64,000 bases of DNA. Source: Coccinella septempunctata (lineage: Eukaryota > Arthropoda > Insecta > Coleoptera > Coccinellidae). Positions 1 to 10,035 of the stretch are shown here, in pieces. The translations under genes were made by a program, and so were the position numbers. Within the stretch, counting starts at the first letter, position 1; each line of letters begins with the position of its first letter. The stretch lies in assembly GCF_907165205.1 (NCBI RefSeq), contig NC_058189.1, forward strand, positions 58,926,270-58,990,269. Reading direction: 5' to 3'. The notes under the pieces are model-generated. The model worked only from the letters and a program-made list of their open reading frames with translations, searched no databases and was not told the DNA's origin.

Positions 1-288
1 ACCACATCTGCGCGCATCGTTCAGGAGTACCTTGAAGAGGTTGAAGTCTCTCGAATGGAATGGCCAGCAAGAAATCCAGATCTCAATCCGATTGAGCAGA
101 TTTGTGACAACCTCAATAGAAGGCTGAGAAGTTCAGAAAATCATCCAGCTACTCTTAATGACTTAGGAATTCAATTCGGAGAAATCTGGGAAGGATTAGA
201 TTATAACATTTTAAGATCACTCATTTTGAGTATGAACCGTCGTTGCCGAGCTGTAATTAACGCAAGGGGTGGAAATACCAAGTATTAA
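1..288 (+). pseudogene. Tc1-like transposase, C-terminal fragment
   Basis: The frame is open from base 1, so the protein starts before the window; the ATG at 55 is internal. The transposase would cut and paste Tc1 DNA in the nucleus. Visible signs are the block PARNPDLNPIEQ, which holds the last catalytic Glu of the DDE triad, and the family-typical ending RCRAVINARGGNTKY before the stop at 286-288. About 95 residues are visible, against roughly 330-350 in a whole Tc1 transposase. There is no stop or frameshift in this part, but completeness cannot be judged. It is called a fragment for that reason. Confidence 0.8.
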
Positions 289-504
289 ATCACTTATCAG
301 TATTTCAGTATTTTGAAAATTGTTCATTTCTCTTCTTTCACATAAGATTCGATGAAATCCTGAATTTTTCTTCCATTTAATGTGTCTTGTTTCGTTCAAA
401 ACCTTCCCGAAAGAACATAAAAAATAAGTTATAAAGTCAATGTAGAGTTAACTTTCATTAAAATTGAGATTTTCAGAATGTGCGTTAATTTTTTTTGCGC
501 AGTG
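1..504 (+). mobile_element. Tc1-like transposon T1, right-hand part only
   Basis: The element enters from the left edge of the window. It holds the transposase C-terminus (1-288), about 200 bases of AT-rich trailer, and a right end reading ...TTTTTTTTGCGCAGTG followed by TA at 505-506. The inverse of that end, starting CACTGCGCAAAAAAAATTAA, has the look of insect Tc1 termini. The left end lies outside the window, so the inverted repeat and TA duplication cannot be confirmed here. Confidence 0.75.
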
Positions 505-506
505 TA

Positions 507-1121
507 GTATCTTCCGATGTCCCCTACAAACTAAGTGAAAAATTCGGGTTTCCTAATCCTTTCATTACTATTATACTGGAACATATGGTATTTTCTACTT
601 GGTAATCTAAGTCGTTTAAGGTTTCATTGATTCAATTATATTTCTCTATTGTGGCCCAACTTCGCCTGTTCTGTTTATGGTCTGGTGATGAAAGACACCA
701 ACGAATAATAATTTTCTCACTTGCAACTAAGGATTAGATCGACCTTCCATTAATTATTTATAAGAGCTTTATGAATCATTATTCATTTCAGTTCAGTGAG
801 CAAGAAAAAATATATTGTTAAACAATACTCTCGACTAATGAATGTACTATAATTGGAATATGGAATTTCAGGTATGCTGTATGCCACTGAAATAAATTAC
901 ATATTGAAGGGTTCATTATTTTCAATAGAAGGCTTGAAAGCTGTAATGAGGATATTTTTCGTCTTTTTCTTCTTAGCGACAGTGTCCTAGTAGTAAATGT
1001 AGCAGATCAGATTCAATCCATGGAATGTCAAAATCATCTGGCGGAACTGAAATTTTAGTTTCTTCTGAGGTTCCAAGTCACACATTGATCATTGATCAAC
1101 CAGTTCTTAATGGCTCTTTTA
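507..1121. other. Unassigned AT-rich stretch
   Basis: No coding signal, terminal repeats or match to another part of the window was recognised. Confidence 0.5.
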
Positions 1122-1483
1122 GTTGGGAAGCCCAAGAGAGAAATTCGGGACTTACTCGAGCGTGTCAGATTAATATATAATTAAAGGAGATACCTTAGAC
1201 TCTCTAGATTACCTCTACCAAAAATTAGACCTGTATATAGGGGGAATTGTCTAGGACAGCCTGCCAGGATAGTGAAAAAAAACATATATCTTAATCTGAC
1301 ACGCTCGAGCATGTACACCTGACGATTTTTTTTACAACTTTGAGAACCTGCAGACGATTTCCCCACCGCTAAAAATGCATACCTCATAGAACCTTTTTTT
1401 CTTTCTACCATCTAATCTTCAAAATCTACTAGGTCTCCACGACGCTCGAGTAAATCCCGACTCAGCATCGTCGGCTCCCCAAC
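1122..1483. mobile_element. MITE family L, copy L1
   Basis: About 362 bp flanked by TA (1120-1121, 1484-1485). The ends are inverted copies of GTTGGGRAGCC, followed by a shared inner block around TCGGGAYTTACTCGAGCGT. A second inverted pair inside (CTCGAGCGTGTCAGATTAA near 1156 and its reverse near 1290-1310) makes the element doubly palindromic. L2 at 11336-13262 has the same left and right halves. There is no coding capacity; short ORFs here are accidental. Confidence 0.65.
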
Positions 1484-1741
1484 TATTTCCCTCCTCTCAA
1501 GTTTTTCCTCGATAACTCTGAACGTTTCATTTTAGGTAGACGATTTGTTTAGGCAACCACTCCTTTTTGTAGGTATATGTAGAGTAGAATCGCCTAAAAT
1601 CAGAAAAATCTAGATTATTGTTTGAAAAACTTGATTTTCGATTGATTTGATTTGTCCAACTTGATGTTTTTCTCATGAACACCCTGTACATTTCTGGTCC
1701 TAACAGCAACCAGCTTTTTAACCCTGGTGACAAAAAATTGA

Positions 1742-1952
1742 AAAAACCTCCCCTGTAGAAATCTCTCGAATAGTGTCTTCACCATTTTCTTCATAAGATT
1801 CCCAATAACTCATAAACCATTGAGTTTTTAACCAAGCTATGTTGAAATTGCCACAAAATCAGCTATCCAAGGATACTGGGTGTGTCATTTGAAATAAGGA
1901 AGTGGTCAGCTATTTCCGGTGTAACCGGAATTTGCTGAAGTCTGAAAATAAC
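1742..1952 (+). repeat. Repeat family J, fragment J1
   Basis: Matches 38880-39720 (with H1 removed) through the blocks AAAAACCTC, TTCTTCATAAGATTCC and then TGTCATTTGAAATAAGGAAGT...CGGTGTAACCGGAA. Related pieces lie near 13890 and 52255. It is noncoding. Nearby, GAACACCCTGTA at 1679-1690 looks like the end of another CAGGGTG-type element. Confidence 0.5.
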
Positions 1953-2896
1953 AACCATTTTTTCTAGTTAATTTGCTCCTGACAAATTAGTGCAAGAATT
2001 TACGCAGGAGCAAATCGTTGATTTCATTTTTAATTGATTTTGTTTCAGAGATTGGGAGTGAAAACCCTAAAAAGTTTATGAAGACATTGTGTAAAGTCTG
2101 AGACATCCATAGGACATGAATCTGGTGGTTCAAAAAAGCCGATTACAGTATGCAATTACCATGTCGACAAATTACGAACTTCCACTGAGAGAAAACACAA
2201 AAGGGAAATCCACAGAACAGAAATAACAAGATGTCTATTATACTCAAACCTCTCCCTATGCTATCCCTCCCTTGATTCCTCCTTTAATATTAATGCATGT
2301 TGCAACCGACCGTGAGCGAACCTAGCATCTGTAATTTCAGATTACGTGATCACCTCCTTCATCTGTATTTCCCAGTGTTTACGTTACTTACTCGCAAAGG
2401 AATTCTTACGACACACCCCATTGATAGAACGTAAGCCGTGTTCAATTCACGTACTGTCGATGCAACATACCTGCCACACCATTAGTTTGATTGGATTCCA
2501 CCTAGATGTGGACGGATAGTCATTAGATTCCCGGTGGAAGTGTGCGAGATAGGTATCATTAAGACTAAAGCGTGTTTTTCTTTCGATTTACTTTTCTTGT
2601 TGAAAATCGGGTCTAGCAATGACACAGTTGAGCGTGCAGATTAATGGTAGGCTTGGGGAGCACTCTGTTTCTAGGACAGATGGTCATTATGTGTTCACTG
2701 AAAATATGAGAGATAATTGACAGGTCAATCATATTTGAATCGCCATTACATCGATAAAATTTGCATTTTAATAGTTCACCTCAGTTTTAGTCGAACTCAA
2801 AAAGTATCAATGGGCCATCTTTTATTCAGTAAGGCGGTACTAATTGAACAATCGTAACAACAATCGTCCTGAATGAAAGTTTCCTTCAGATAATCC
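1953..2896. other. Unassigned, mostly non-repetitive
   Basis: No gene recognised. The part from about 2280 to 2560 is less AT-rich than its surroundings and has no second copy in the window. Confidence 0.4.
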
Positions 2897-3265
2897 TCAG
2901 AATGTCTGACAGAGTAATTTCTGTAAAGGAAAGGGCACCAGAAAAGAATCCCAGCTAGATTGGTCAAGAGCTTTTCCCTGGATGAGTTGGAGTTTGGAAC
3001 AAAGCATAGCTTTACCACTTTCGCTCCATATAGGAAATTTGAACAACAATTTTTGCCTTTGAGACTCCTGCTGATGATGGACCAGCATATCCAATCTGAG
3101 TACTGCCTTCTCCTGATCAGTAGAGGACAAAGGTGTAAACATTGCGAAGTCGGCTTCAATTGAAAGGTACATATATGGTATATTCATGCCAGCATAAGAA
3201 GATTTTACCTCACACCACACACAACCAGCTTTGAATGACCCTAATAGGCTAGTTCTTGAGCCCAA
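2897..3265 (-). CDS. Anonymous 122-codon ORF (doubtful)
   Basis: A single open frame of 122 codons with no recognised domain, signal peptide or membrane segment. A second open frame of 120 codons overlaps it on the same strand (2797-3159), so at least one is accidental. The stretch is not repeated elsewhere in the window and is somewhat less AT-rich than its neighbours. A GTAAAATC near its 5' part could be a splice donor, but no partner exon is visible. It may be a decayed coding piece or chance. No function is proposed. Confidence 0.12.
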   Translation of the reverse strand: MGSRTSLLGSFKAGCVWCEVKSSYAGMNIPYMYLSIEADFAMFTPLSSTDQEKAVLRLDMLVHHQQESQRQKLLFKFPIWSESGKAMLCSKLQLIQGKALDQSSWDSFLVPFPLQKLLCQTF

Positions 3266-3834
3266 CCTACTCTTAGCTGGTTAAAGCCAGTGAAGTGAAG
3301 TGCTGAGCTCATTTGGACACAACTTCATACATCCTGTTAGAGTTTAGCCTCTATTGGTTCCGAGGTAACGAAATATTGGAAGCTCTGGCCAGCGAAGGTA
3401 ACAATAGTAACTCACGTTGATTTGGATGCAGGTTATTGGGATTAACAATTATCTGGTGAGGGGAGTTATGGCAAGGCTTGCAAAGGCAGAGCTCAGCAAG
3501 CCAAAAAAGCAAAGGATTTTTCCTTCGTCTTTGAATCTGCTACAATATACGGTGTCAAAGAGTGCAGACTTTTACTCATATGATTTTTAGTTGTGCCTGT
3601 CTTATCTATATTCTCTAACGCTTCAGTTCAGATGTCGTGATTGGCCCTTTCTAATAGCTCATCATCAATAGATATGCCCGATATGCTCGTTAATTACATG
3701 GTAAGCTAATATATCTACTCAAGAGCGGGTGACACCTTTTTTGTGAGCCACTCTGCACTGATTGAGGTGGCAGTTTTAACACTGCGACGGACGCGAACGA
3801 CAAGTACTGTACTTTTTGAAAGTCAATACATATA
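3266..3834. other. Unassigned stretch
   Basis: No coding signal or repeat recognised before the left end of A1. Confidence 0.45.
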
Positions 3835-4418
3835 CAGGGTGAATCTTTGACTCTTACAAATATTTCAACAGTAGATCCTTGAGGTCAAAAGAAACAAAAA
3901 AGAAAGAAAACACAGTTACTTTCAGAATAACTAGCTGAATCTGTGACAATACGCATCTGTGGATCTATTAAACAGAGTTGTATTGAGCCTTGGTATGAAA
4001 TTTTTCAAATTTCACAGGAAGTCTTTAATTTTTGAAGATCAAATTACTCGAAAACGGCGCATTACACTAGAAAATATAAAGAATACCTGCTCTTATTTTA
4101 CAAAACGTTCAAATATTCATCAGATAGCGTCCAACTTAGTTTAAGAGTTGAGTTCTAATGAAGGTCATAATGAGAAAACTGGAAGACGTGGGTGATATCT
4201 TGTTTTCGAAAAAAATTAATAGATTAAATAAAAACTTTTCGAACTATTTCTTTCGATAAAACCGTTTGTGAGACAAAAAATAACATTTTTTATGGTTGTC
4301 AACAGTCTGTATCTCTCAAACCGAGTCGATTCGGAAAAAATGGTAAAGGAAAAAGGTGTTTCTTTTGACTTCACGAATCTACTGTTGATATATTTGTACG
4401 AGTCAAACGCTCACCCTG
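3835..4418 (+). mobile_element. MITE family A, copy A1 (both ends present)
   Basis: About 584 bp. The left end CAGGGTGAATCTTTGACTC and the right end GAGTCAAACGCTCACCCTG are inverted copies. The left is preceded by TA; the right is followed by TT, so one target base has changed or the site was imperfect. The inner part shares blocks with A2, A3 and A5, notably around ACGTTCAAATATTCAT and GAAAACTGGAAGACGTGGG. The 61-codon ORF inside is chance. Confidence 0.75.
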
Positions 4419-4542
4419 TTTAGTTCATTCAAGAATGATTGACATCCCAGTAAGCCTTGACAGTCCAGACGCAGCTTAATATCCGGTCATTAAACATCTA
4501 CAATAATTTCGTCATTTCATTCATAGAACTAGAATATAGGTA

Positions 4543-5395
4543 CAGGTTGAGCCTTTGACTCGTACAAATATTTTAACAGTAGATTCTCAAGGTCAGAAGA
4601 AGAAGCTCTTTTTCCTCTAACATTCTTTTACTAATCGGCTCGGTTTGAAAGATACCGGTTGAAAAACCATAAAGAATGTTATTTTGAGGGCTACCTCTCA
4701 AATGGTTTTATAGAATGAAATGAATTTCGGAATATTGTTTTTCATTCATTTGATGATTTTTTAACACAAGATATCACCCATGTTGTTAAATATTCGTAAA
4801 TCACCTACCCGGTGACTGAATAGCTCAATGTAGGACTGAGTAATATGGAGCAGCAATACTGAGGAAGTTTAATTCAATTTTTATATCTTTTCTCTTGACA
4901 AATTGTTATGACATTTAACTTCAATCATATTTCAAAAATAACAGTCATTTTCACGTAACAATGAAAATGCAAAATATAACAATATGCAACTGCAACATCC
5001 TTGTACAGCTGCTCCATATTACTCAGTCCTTCATTGAGATATATTCAGTCACCGGGTAGGTGATTTTCGAATATTCAACACATATCTTCCAGTTTTCTCG
5101 TTATGACCATTACTTACCATAAAAGTACCAAAAATTCAAAGAACCCAACTCTTGAAACTAAGTTGGACGCTATCTAATGAATATTTGAACGTTTTGTAAA
5201 ATAAGAGTATTCATCAAATTTTCTCATATAATGCGCCGTTTTCGAGTAATGTTCAAAAATTAAAAAGTATATGTGAAATTTGAAACATTGAGTATTTGGG
5301 CTGAATACAAAATACAACTCTGTTTGAAGCGCAGATGTGTAGTGTCACACATTCAGCTAGTTATTCTGAAGGAAATTTTGTTTTTACAGAGTGGG
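4543..5395 (-). mobile_element. MITE family A, copy A2, interrupted
   Basis: Opposite orientation to A1. The left end CAGGTTGAGCCTTTGACTCG follows TA at 4541-4542. The right end is lost near 5395, where similarity to A1 stops. A 300-bp element with long inverted repeats (4781-5080) splits the block that reads ATCACCYACGTCTTCC in uninterrupted copies. Without it, A2 would be about 550 bp, similar to A1. Confidence 0.65.
4781..5080. mobile_element. MITE with about 70-bp inverted repeats, nested in A2
   Basis: The left arm (4781-4853) and right arm (about 5008-5080) are inverted copies that both contain AATCACCTACCCGGTGACTG and GGACTGAGTAATATGGAGCA. The ends read TGTTG and CAACA. Comparison with the host block suggests a very short duplication, possibly CA, but base changes blur it. 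There is no coding content and no other copy in the window. Confidence 0.7.
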
Positions 5396-6154
5396 GAATT
5401 CTCCTCAATTTGGGTCATCACTGCATATGCAAGTTTAAACTGAATAATTATGAGTTTCATTCATGATTTTTTCAAATTCACCGCGGAAACTATTCAAAAT
5501 CATCCTTCAAATATGGGGTTTTAAAATTTAAATCGCTTTGTGCGGAATTTACGATTTGGCAACAGCGCATACAAGACAATGAAAAGAACAATGTCCGATC
5601 AGCTTGTTTATAAAATAACAGCTGTTGATCTATAGCGCGTACTTACTGGCGAGCTTCAACTGCAACCGGCCATAAAAATCCCATAAAATTTTACGACCTT
5701 CCTCGTTCGTCGCAGACTTCATAGACAACCATCTTTGTCTATCTCATCAAGATAATGCATTTGTTGTCCTTTGTTATCAAGGCATATTTCAGTCGATGTT
5801 ACCAGCTTGTGCAATTCTCACAAAACGCTTTAAACTTTAAATACCCACTTTTATTTTTCATTTTCAAGTGCTTAAAATAATTTTTTTAGGAAACGGTTGA
5901 AATGGTTATTTCAAAATGTGACGTTTCAAAGATATTTAATAAAAAATACATCATTTTCGTCAGAAGGAGTATTCCCTATTATCTTTCATAGCTTTATCGG
6001 CGTTAAACTTACGCTATATTTCGATATGTTTCCCATTGAAAGTCATCGATACAATCAATACATAGCTGACAGGACATCAGTGGTTCATGCTACATCCCTA
6101 ACCGTGAATAATGAAAGTCGCGATTCAAGCGACGTTTGACGTTTCGCACACCAT
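5396..6154. other. Unassigned stretch before the 190-codon ORF
   Basis: No recognised repeat. The base composition becomes less AT-rich from about 5590. The 80-codon ORF at 5897-6139 has no recognisable domain and is not called. Confidence 0.35.
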
Positions 6155-6727
6155 TTGTCTCCACGAGAGGTGACATTGGAGCCGAGGGAGTATAAAGACG
6201 AAATTCTTCCGTCTCTCCAAAGACGTCTGGAAATCGGGACAAATCAGTCGAGTAGAATCAACCCCCGGGCTCTTGGCATTTCCGAAATTACTGAGTCAGG
6301 CTTTCGGGCGAGTCATTCAACTCTTTCGGAGAACAACGGAGAAGCCTCAGCTCCGCAGGAATTAAACTTGCCGAGTGCACTTTATATTCAGCGAACTTGC
6401 ACTCTGCAGAGTATTTACCGAATACTCGAGATAAACTCCTCTTTGTACGATGCTTTCGACGTTATGCCTTATCTGGAATCTTGCGTTATACCCGTGCCAA
6501 GTTCTCTCTGGAGTTGTCGCTTTACATACGTTTTTTGGAGAAGTGGAAGGGGACGAAAATGGATGCAGAACAAGAGAATTTTAATCACGGCGCTGGAAAT
6601 AGACGAGTATTTATGCGCGTTACATGAGTACACTAGGCGACAGCTTCGGACAATGGGAGGTGTACTTCCGAGACACTTACAAACATATTTCTCTCATTAT
6701 ATTTTTTGCACGAAGGAAGTGAAATGA
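6155..6727 (+). CDS. Anonymous 190-codon ORF in a GC-richer island
   Basis: The longest open frame in the window that is not transposase-derived. The predicted protein is Ser/Arg/Leu-rich, begins MSPREVTLEPREYKDEILPS, and shows no domain, signal peptide or membrane helix I recognise. By eye the island from about 6140 to 6630 is clearly richer in G, C and CpG than its flanks, which makes long open frames likelier by chance. A second frame is open inside it (6397-6627). A TATAAAG at 6191-6197 could be a promoter, so the island may instead be a promoter or a solo LTR-like piece. It lies just upstream of Tc1 element T2 and has no second copy here. No function is proposed. Confidence 0.2.
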   Translation: MSPREVTLEPREYKDEILPSLQRRLEIGTNQSSRINPRALGISEITESGFRASHSTLSENNGEASAPQELNLPSALYIQRTCTLQSIYRILEINSSLYDAFDVMPYLESCVIPVPSSLWSCRFTYVFWRSGRGRKWMQNKRILITALEIDEYLCALHEYTRRQLRTMGGVLPRHLQTYFSHYIFCTKEVK

Positions 6728-6802
6728 GTATAATGATGAAAATCGTTGTTACAGTAGGTAAAAATATTGTTTCACTGTAGATAGGAAGCCAGCATGAAAT
6801 AT

Positions 6803-8261
6803 ACTGCTCCACAAGAGTTAGGGATATCGTATTCAATCGTTTTTAAAAGTATGTAATCTTCGAGAAAATCACTGTAAAATCATTCAAAACTCGTTAACAA
6901 CTTGAATCGATCCAATAAAAATCAGTAGGAGACATTTCGTCAATCTGGTCGCCTTTTTTCTGAAGTTTGGTTCATTGCATATGCTTCATGAATTTTGAAA
7001 TGAAGTCAGTTTATCAACGGCTTCGATTTGGAACGAGTTTTTGAAAATGCCAAGACGTAAATTAACAAATGCCGAGGCTAATAGGGCTATCGGAATGCTA
7101 CAGGGTGGCCTAACTCAGGTTGTTGTAGCGGAAAGGCTCCAAGTCAGCCAATGTGTGATATCCCGACTTTGGAAAAGGTTCAAGGAGACAGGTTCCGTGT
7201 TGGAAACACCAAGCCTTGGTGGGCGACGAAAAACAACACCTGCTCAGGATCGTTTCATCACCGTTTCGGCGAGAAGAAACCCTACATCTACGTGTAGAAC
7301 ATACGGAATACTCTTCACAATGCAGATGGGGTCCAAGTTTCTATCGAAACTATCAGACGAGGTTTGAGAGAGGTGAATCTATGTTCTAGACGTCCAGTAA
7401 GAGGTGTTCCATTAACACGTGACCATAAGCGTCAAAGACAGGAATGGGCAAGGCATATCAATTGAAACGATCAATGGCGTAGTGTCCTTTTCACTGATGA
7501 ATTCAGACATGGACGATTTTCAGATTCTCGAAGAATAAGGGTATGGACAATCCCACGCATACCCCGTAATCGTCGCTATGTCCAAGAAGTCCATCCATTC
7601 CGAGGGGGTAGAGTTATGGTATGGGTCGGGATATGTTTCAACGGGCGCACAGAACTACACATTTGTCCTGGGAATATGACCGCCATACACTATAGGGAGC
7701 ATGTCATTGACAATGTTGTGCCAAATTTTCACATTGCTTCTGGTGAAACTTTTCAATTTCTAGACGATAACGCTAGACGGCACCGTGCAGCCATAGTTGA
7801 GAATGCGCGCGAGGAGCTTGGTATTCCACATTTACCAATACCTCCGCACTCACCAGATTTGAAGATTTGAATTGCATAGAACATGCATGGGATATGCTTC
7901 AAAGAAGATTAGATAATCATCAACCTACCCCAGAATCTTTAAATGATCTGAGAGAGCTTCTGCCCCGTTTATGGAACCAAATTCCTCAAGAAATGTTCAA
8001 CAACCTAGTGTGTAGTATGCAAAGAAGATGTCAAGCTGTTATTGATGCCCGTGGAGGCCATACATTTTATTGACAGTCTTAAAATGCTTGAATAAAATTT
8101 CGTTATTCTACTTGATTTGTCTTAACCACCCCGTATACGCTACAGCCAACAGGCTAAAATTAATTTGCAACTTGAAATCATAGTGATATGAATTTTCATC
8201 ACAAAAATAATATTTAAACTATATTTTTTGCAATTTAAGTCAATATCCTTTACTCATGTGG
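6803..8261 (+). mobile_element. Tc1-like transposon T2
   Basis: The left end ACTGCTCCACAAGAGTTAGG starts at 6803. The right end is cut just after ACTCATGTGG near 8261, where the sister copy T4 continues to GGAGCAG. The body is collinear with T4 (34080-35542) throughout. About 1.46 kb, a normal size for a Tc1 element. Confidence 0.85.
7047..8073 (+). pseudogene. Tc1-like DD34E transposase of T2, frameshifted
   Basis: This would be the nuclear cut-and-paste transposase of T2. The start is the ATG at 7047 (MPRRKLTNAEANRAIG), matched in T4. Order of parts: an N-terminal helix-turn-helix with VVVAERLQVSQCVISRLWKR; a Gly-Arg-Arg linker (LGGRRKT); then the catalytic core. The first Asp is in LFTDEF near 7494, the second in FLDDNARRHRA near 7763-7770, and the Glu in IEHAWD near 7878, with 34 residues between the last two. 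The end RCQAVIDARGGHTFY is family-typical. Breaks: the frame is lost after codon 75, there is an in-frame stop (near 7465) after the residues ARHIN, and another shift near 7868 just before the Glu. It is inactive. Confidence 0.88.
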
Positions 8262-8567
8262 TATTGGCGAAAACTTTTTGTGTGAAATATTCATCATGGA
8301 TTTTTGAAGGATGGATATTTCTCATTCACAGTGTGTCCCAGCAATAATGGAAATAAATTCGGAAATGGTTTTAGAACTTTAAAATAGGCCGAAAAGTGTC
8401 CGTGGATAGACGAGGCATTTTTCAAGATAAGATTCGAAAATTGTCGGATAAATGAGAAAAAAAACAGGCAGCGATGGAGAATACTTTCTTCGATATTATT
8501 ATGAAATCAATGTTTTTTTCTACAGAATACCAAAAATAAAATGATGGTTTACAAAAATGCATATATA
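8262..8567. other. Unassigned stretch between T2 and T3
   Basis: Only a CAGTGTGTCCCAGCAATAAT near 8331, which resembles the end of a CAGGGTG-type MITE without its partner. The 73-codon ORF here is chance. Confidence 0.35.
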
Positions 8568-8712
8568 CTGACTGACAAAGAAACTGCAACACCCACAAGG
8601 AGCTGTTTAAATTTTGTTTGGTAAAACATAGGTAGAATAGCAAGGAGTATATGATTAAAATTTGGAGGAAAAAAAAACGAAGGGTTTACAATTTTTTTAA
8701 TTAAATTTGTTA

Positions 8713-9860
8713 CTAATGTGTTTGTCCACCGCGGTTATCTCTACACTCCCCAACATGTCTTGGCATTGATGCAAGAAGATGGTCTATTTCTTCTTGAGGG
8801 ATACTATCCCAAGCTACCTGTACTTCATGTCTCAGAGCCGCCACAGTCCGTGGGGGCTGGGGTAAATTTCCAAGACATCTACCCATGATGTCCCAAACAT
8901 GCTCTATGGGCGAAAGATCGGGGGATCTCGGCGGCCATGGCAAAAATTCACATGGGTCGCTTCAAAAAGTTTAAACTAACTCTGGCAGCATGAGCTCGAG
9001 CATTATCTTGCTAAAACATTGGATTCTCGTGCCGGTTAAGGTGAGAGTAAGGGAGATCGGCCACCGAATGCGAAGCTGTGCTTTTTCAATGCTAAATCAT
9101 GAGTTACGTCACTCGATTCGTAGCTTGTCAATTATATTAGTACTGAAAATGCTCAGCGTCGCGCAACTTCGCATTCGGTGGCCGATCCGCCTAACGCAGC
9201 GCTGTCATGTTACCTCGAATAAAGACTAAAGGTGACCTACTTCCATGTGCAATAGCACCCCATACCATAACGCCTACTGTCCGGCGTACATGACGCTCAA
9301 CATCAAAATGAGGTTCACGTCTTTCTCCTCGACGTCGTCTAACCCTTCTTCGGTAATCATGTGCACCCAAGAGAATCGAGATTTATCAGAAAAGAGGTTC
9401 TGATGCCATTCCACATTCCAATGTTGTCGTTCTCTGCACCACTGTAATCGTTGCCGTCGATGCTCAAACGTAAGAGGTAACACAAGATGGGGTCGATAAG
9501 GCTGCAGTCCAAAAGACCTTATACGACGGTAAATGGTTCGGACAGTTACAGAATGGCCTTGTTCTCCTAACCACTCATCAGCCAAAGATCGAGTTGTCGC
9601 AAATCGGTCTCTAATGGCCATAAGTCTTAGACGCCGACCTTGAACTTCATTTGTGCCCCTTCGACGACTGGTGCCTACTCTTCTTCGATTTTGGGCATTA
9701 TCGAACCACGCTTGACAACATCTCATAACAGTAGTCGGATTTCTGTTCGTACGGTTAGTATTTTTCGAAATGACAACCTCGCCTTCTGTAGACCAATAAT
9801 TCGACCTCTTTCAAATTCACTTAGTTTGCGATAAATTCCGCGTACACATGCTCTAGGCAT
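8713..9860 (-). pseudogene. Tc1-like transposase of T3, split and frameshifted
   Basis: Reads right to left from the ATG at 9860 (MPRACVRGIYRKLSEFERGR) to the stop at 8713. Order: N-terminal helix-turn-helix region (EFERGRIIGLQKARLSFRKI); the middle block LADEWLGEQGHSVTVRTIYR; the first catalytic Asp as FSDKSRFSW near 9385, with Lys where the family has Glu; the second Asp as QDNARAHAA near 9000; the Glu in PPRSPDLSPIEHVWD near 8885-8925. The end is GECRDNRGGQTH. Frames are shifted at least near 9723 and around 8945, and the MITE separates the first two catalytic residues. It cannot make a working enzyme. Confidence 0.88.
9051..9191. mobile_element. Palindromic MITE with TAA duplication, PIF/Harbinger-like
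   Basis: Flanked by TAA on both sides (9048-9050 and 9192-9194). The ends are inverted: GGGAGATCGGCCACCGAATG on the left, and on the right the reverse of GGCGGATCGGCCACCGAATG, extending through CGAAG for about 25 matching bases. Removing 141 bp plus one TAA leaves T3 sequence collinear. A 3-bp TWA-type duplication and G-rich ends are typical of PIF/Harbinger MITEs; the class call is an inference. Confidence 0.75.
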
Positions 9861-10035
9861 TTTAAGAACAACTATACATCGACTTTGGGTCTCCTCGAAC
9901 AGCTGGTTTGTAGTAAAATTCAAAAAAATTGCAAAAAACGACTACAATGTTTAATTAACAAAAAATGTTTATATGAAAAAACCTTCACGATTTTTTTCTC
10001 CAAATATTCCTAATCATTTACTCCTTGCTATAGAG

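Larger units (their letters stand above)
8568..10035 (-). mobile_element. Tc1-like transposon T3, right end truncated
   Basis: The left end after TA (8566-8567) reads CTGACTGACAAAGAAACTGC, a start I associate with insect Tc1 elements. An inner inverted pair is visible: TAGCAAGGAGTATATGATTA near 8638 against its reverse at about 10014-10033. The outermost right-hand bases are missing; the sequence switches near 10036 to an unrelated repeat. A 141-bp palindromic MITE sits inside at 9051-9191. Confidence 0.85.
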
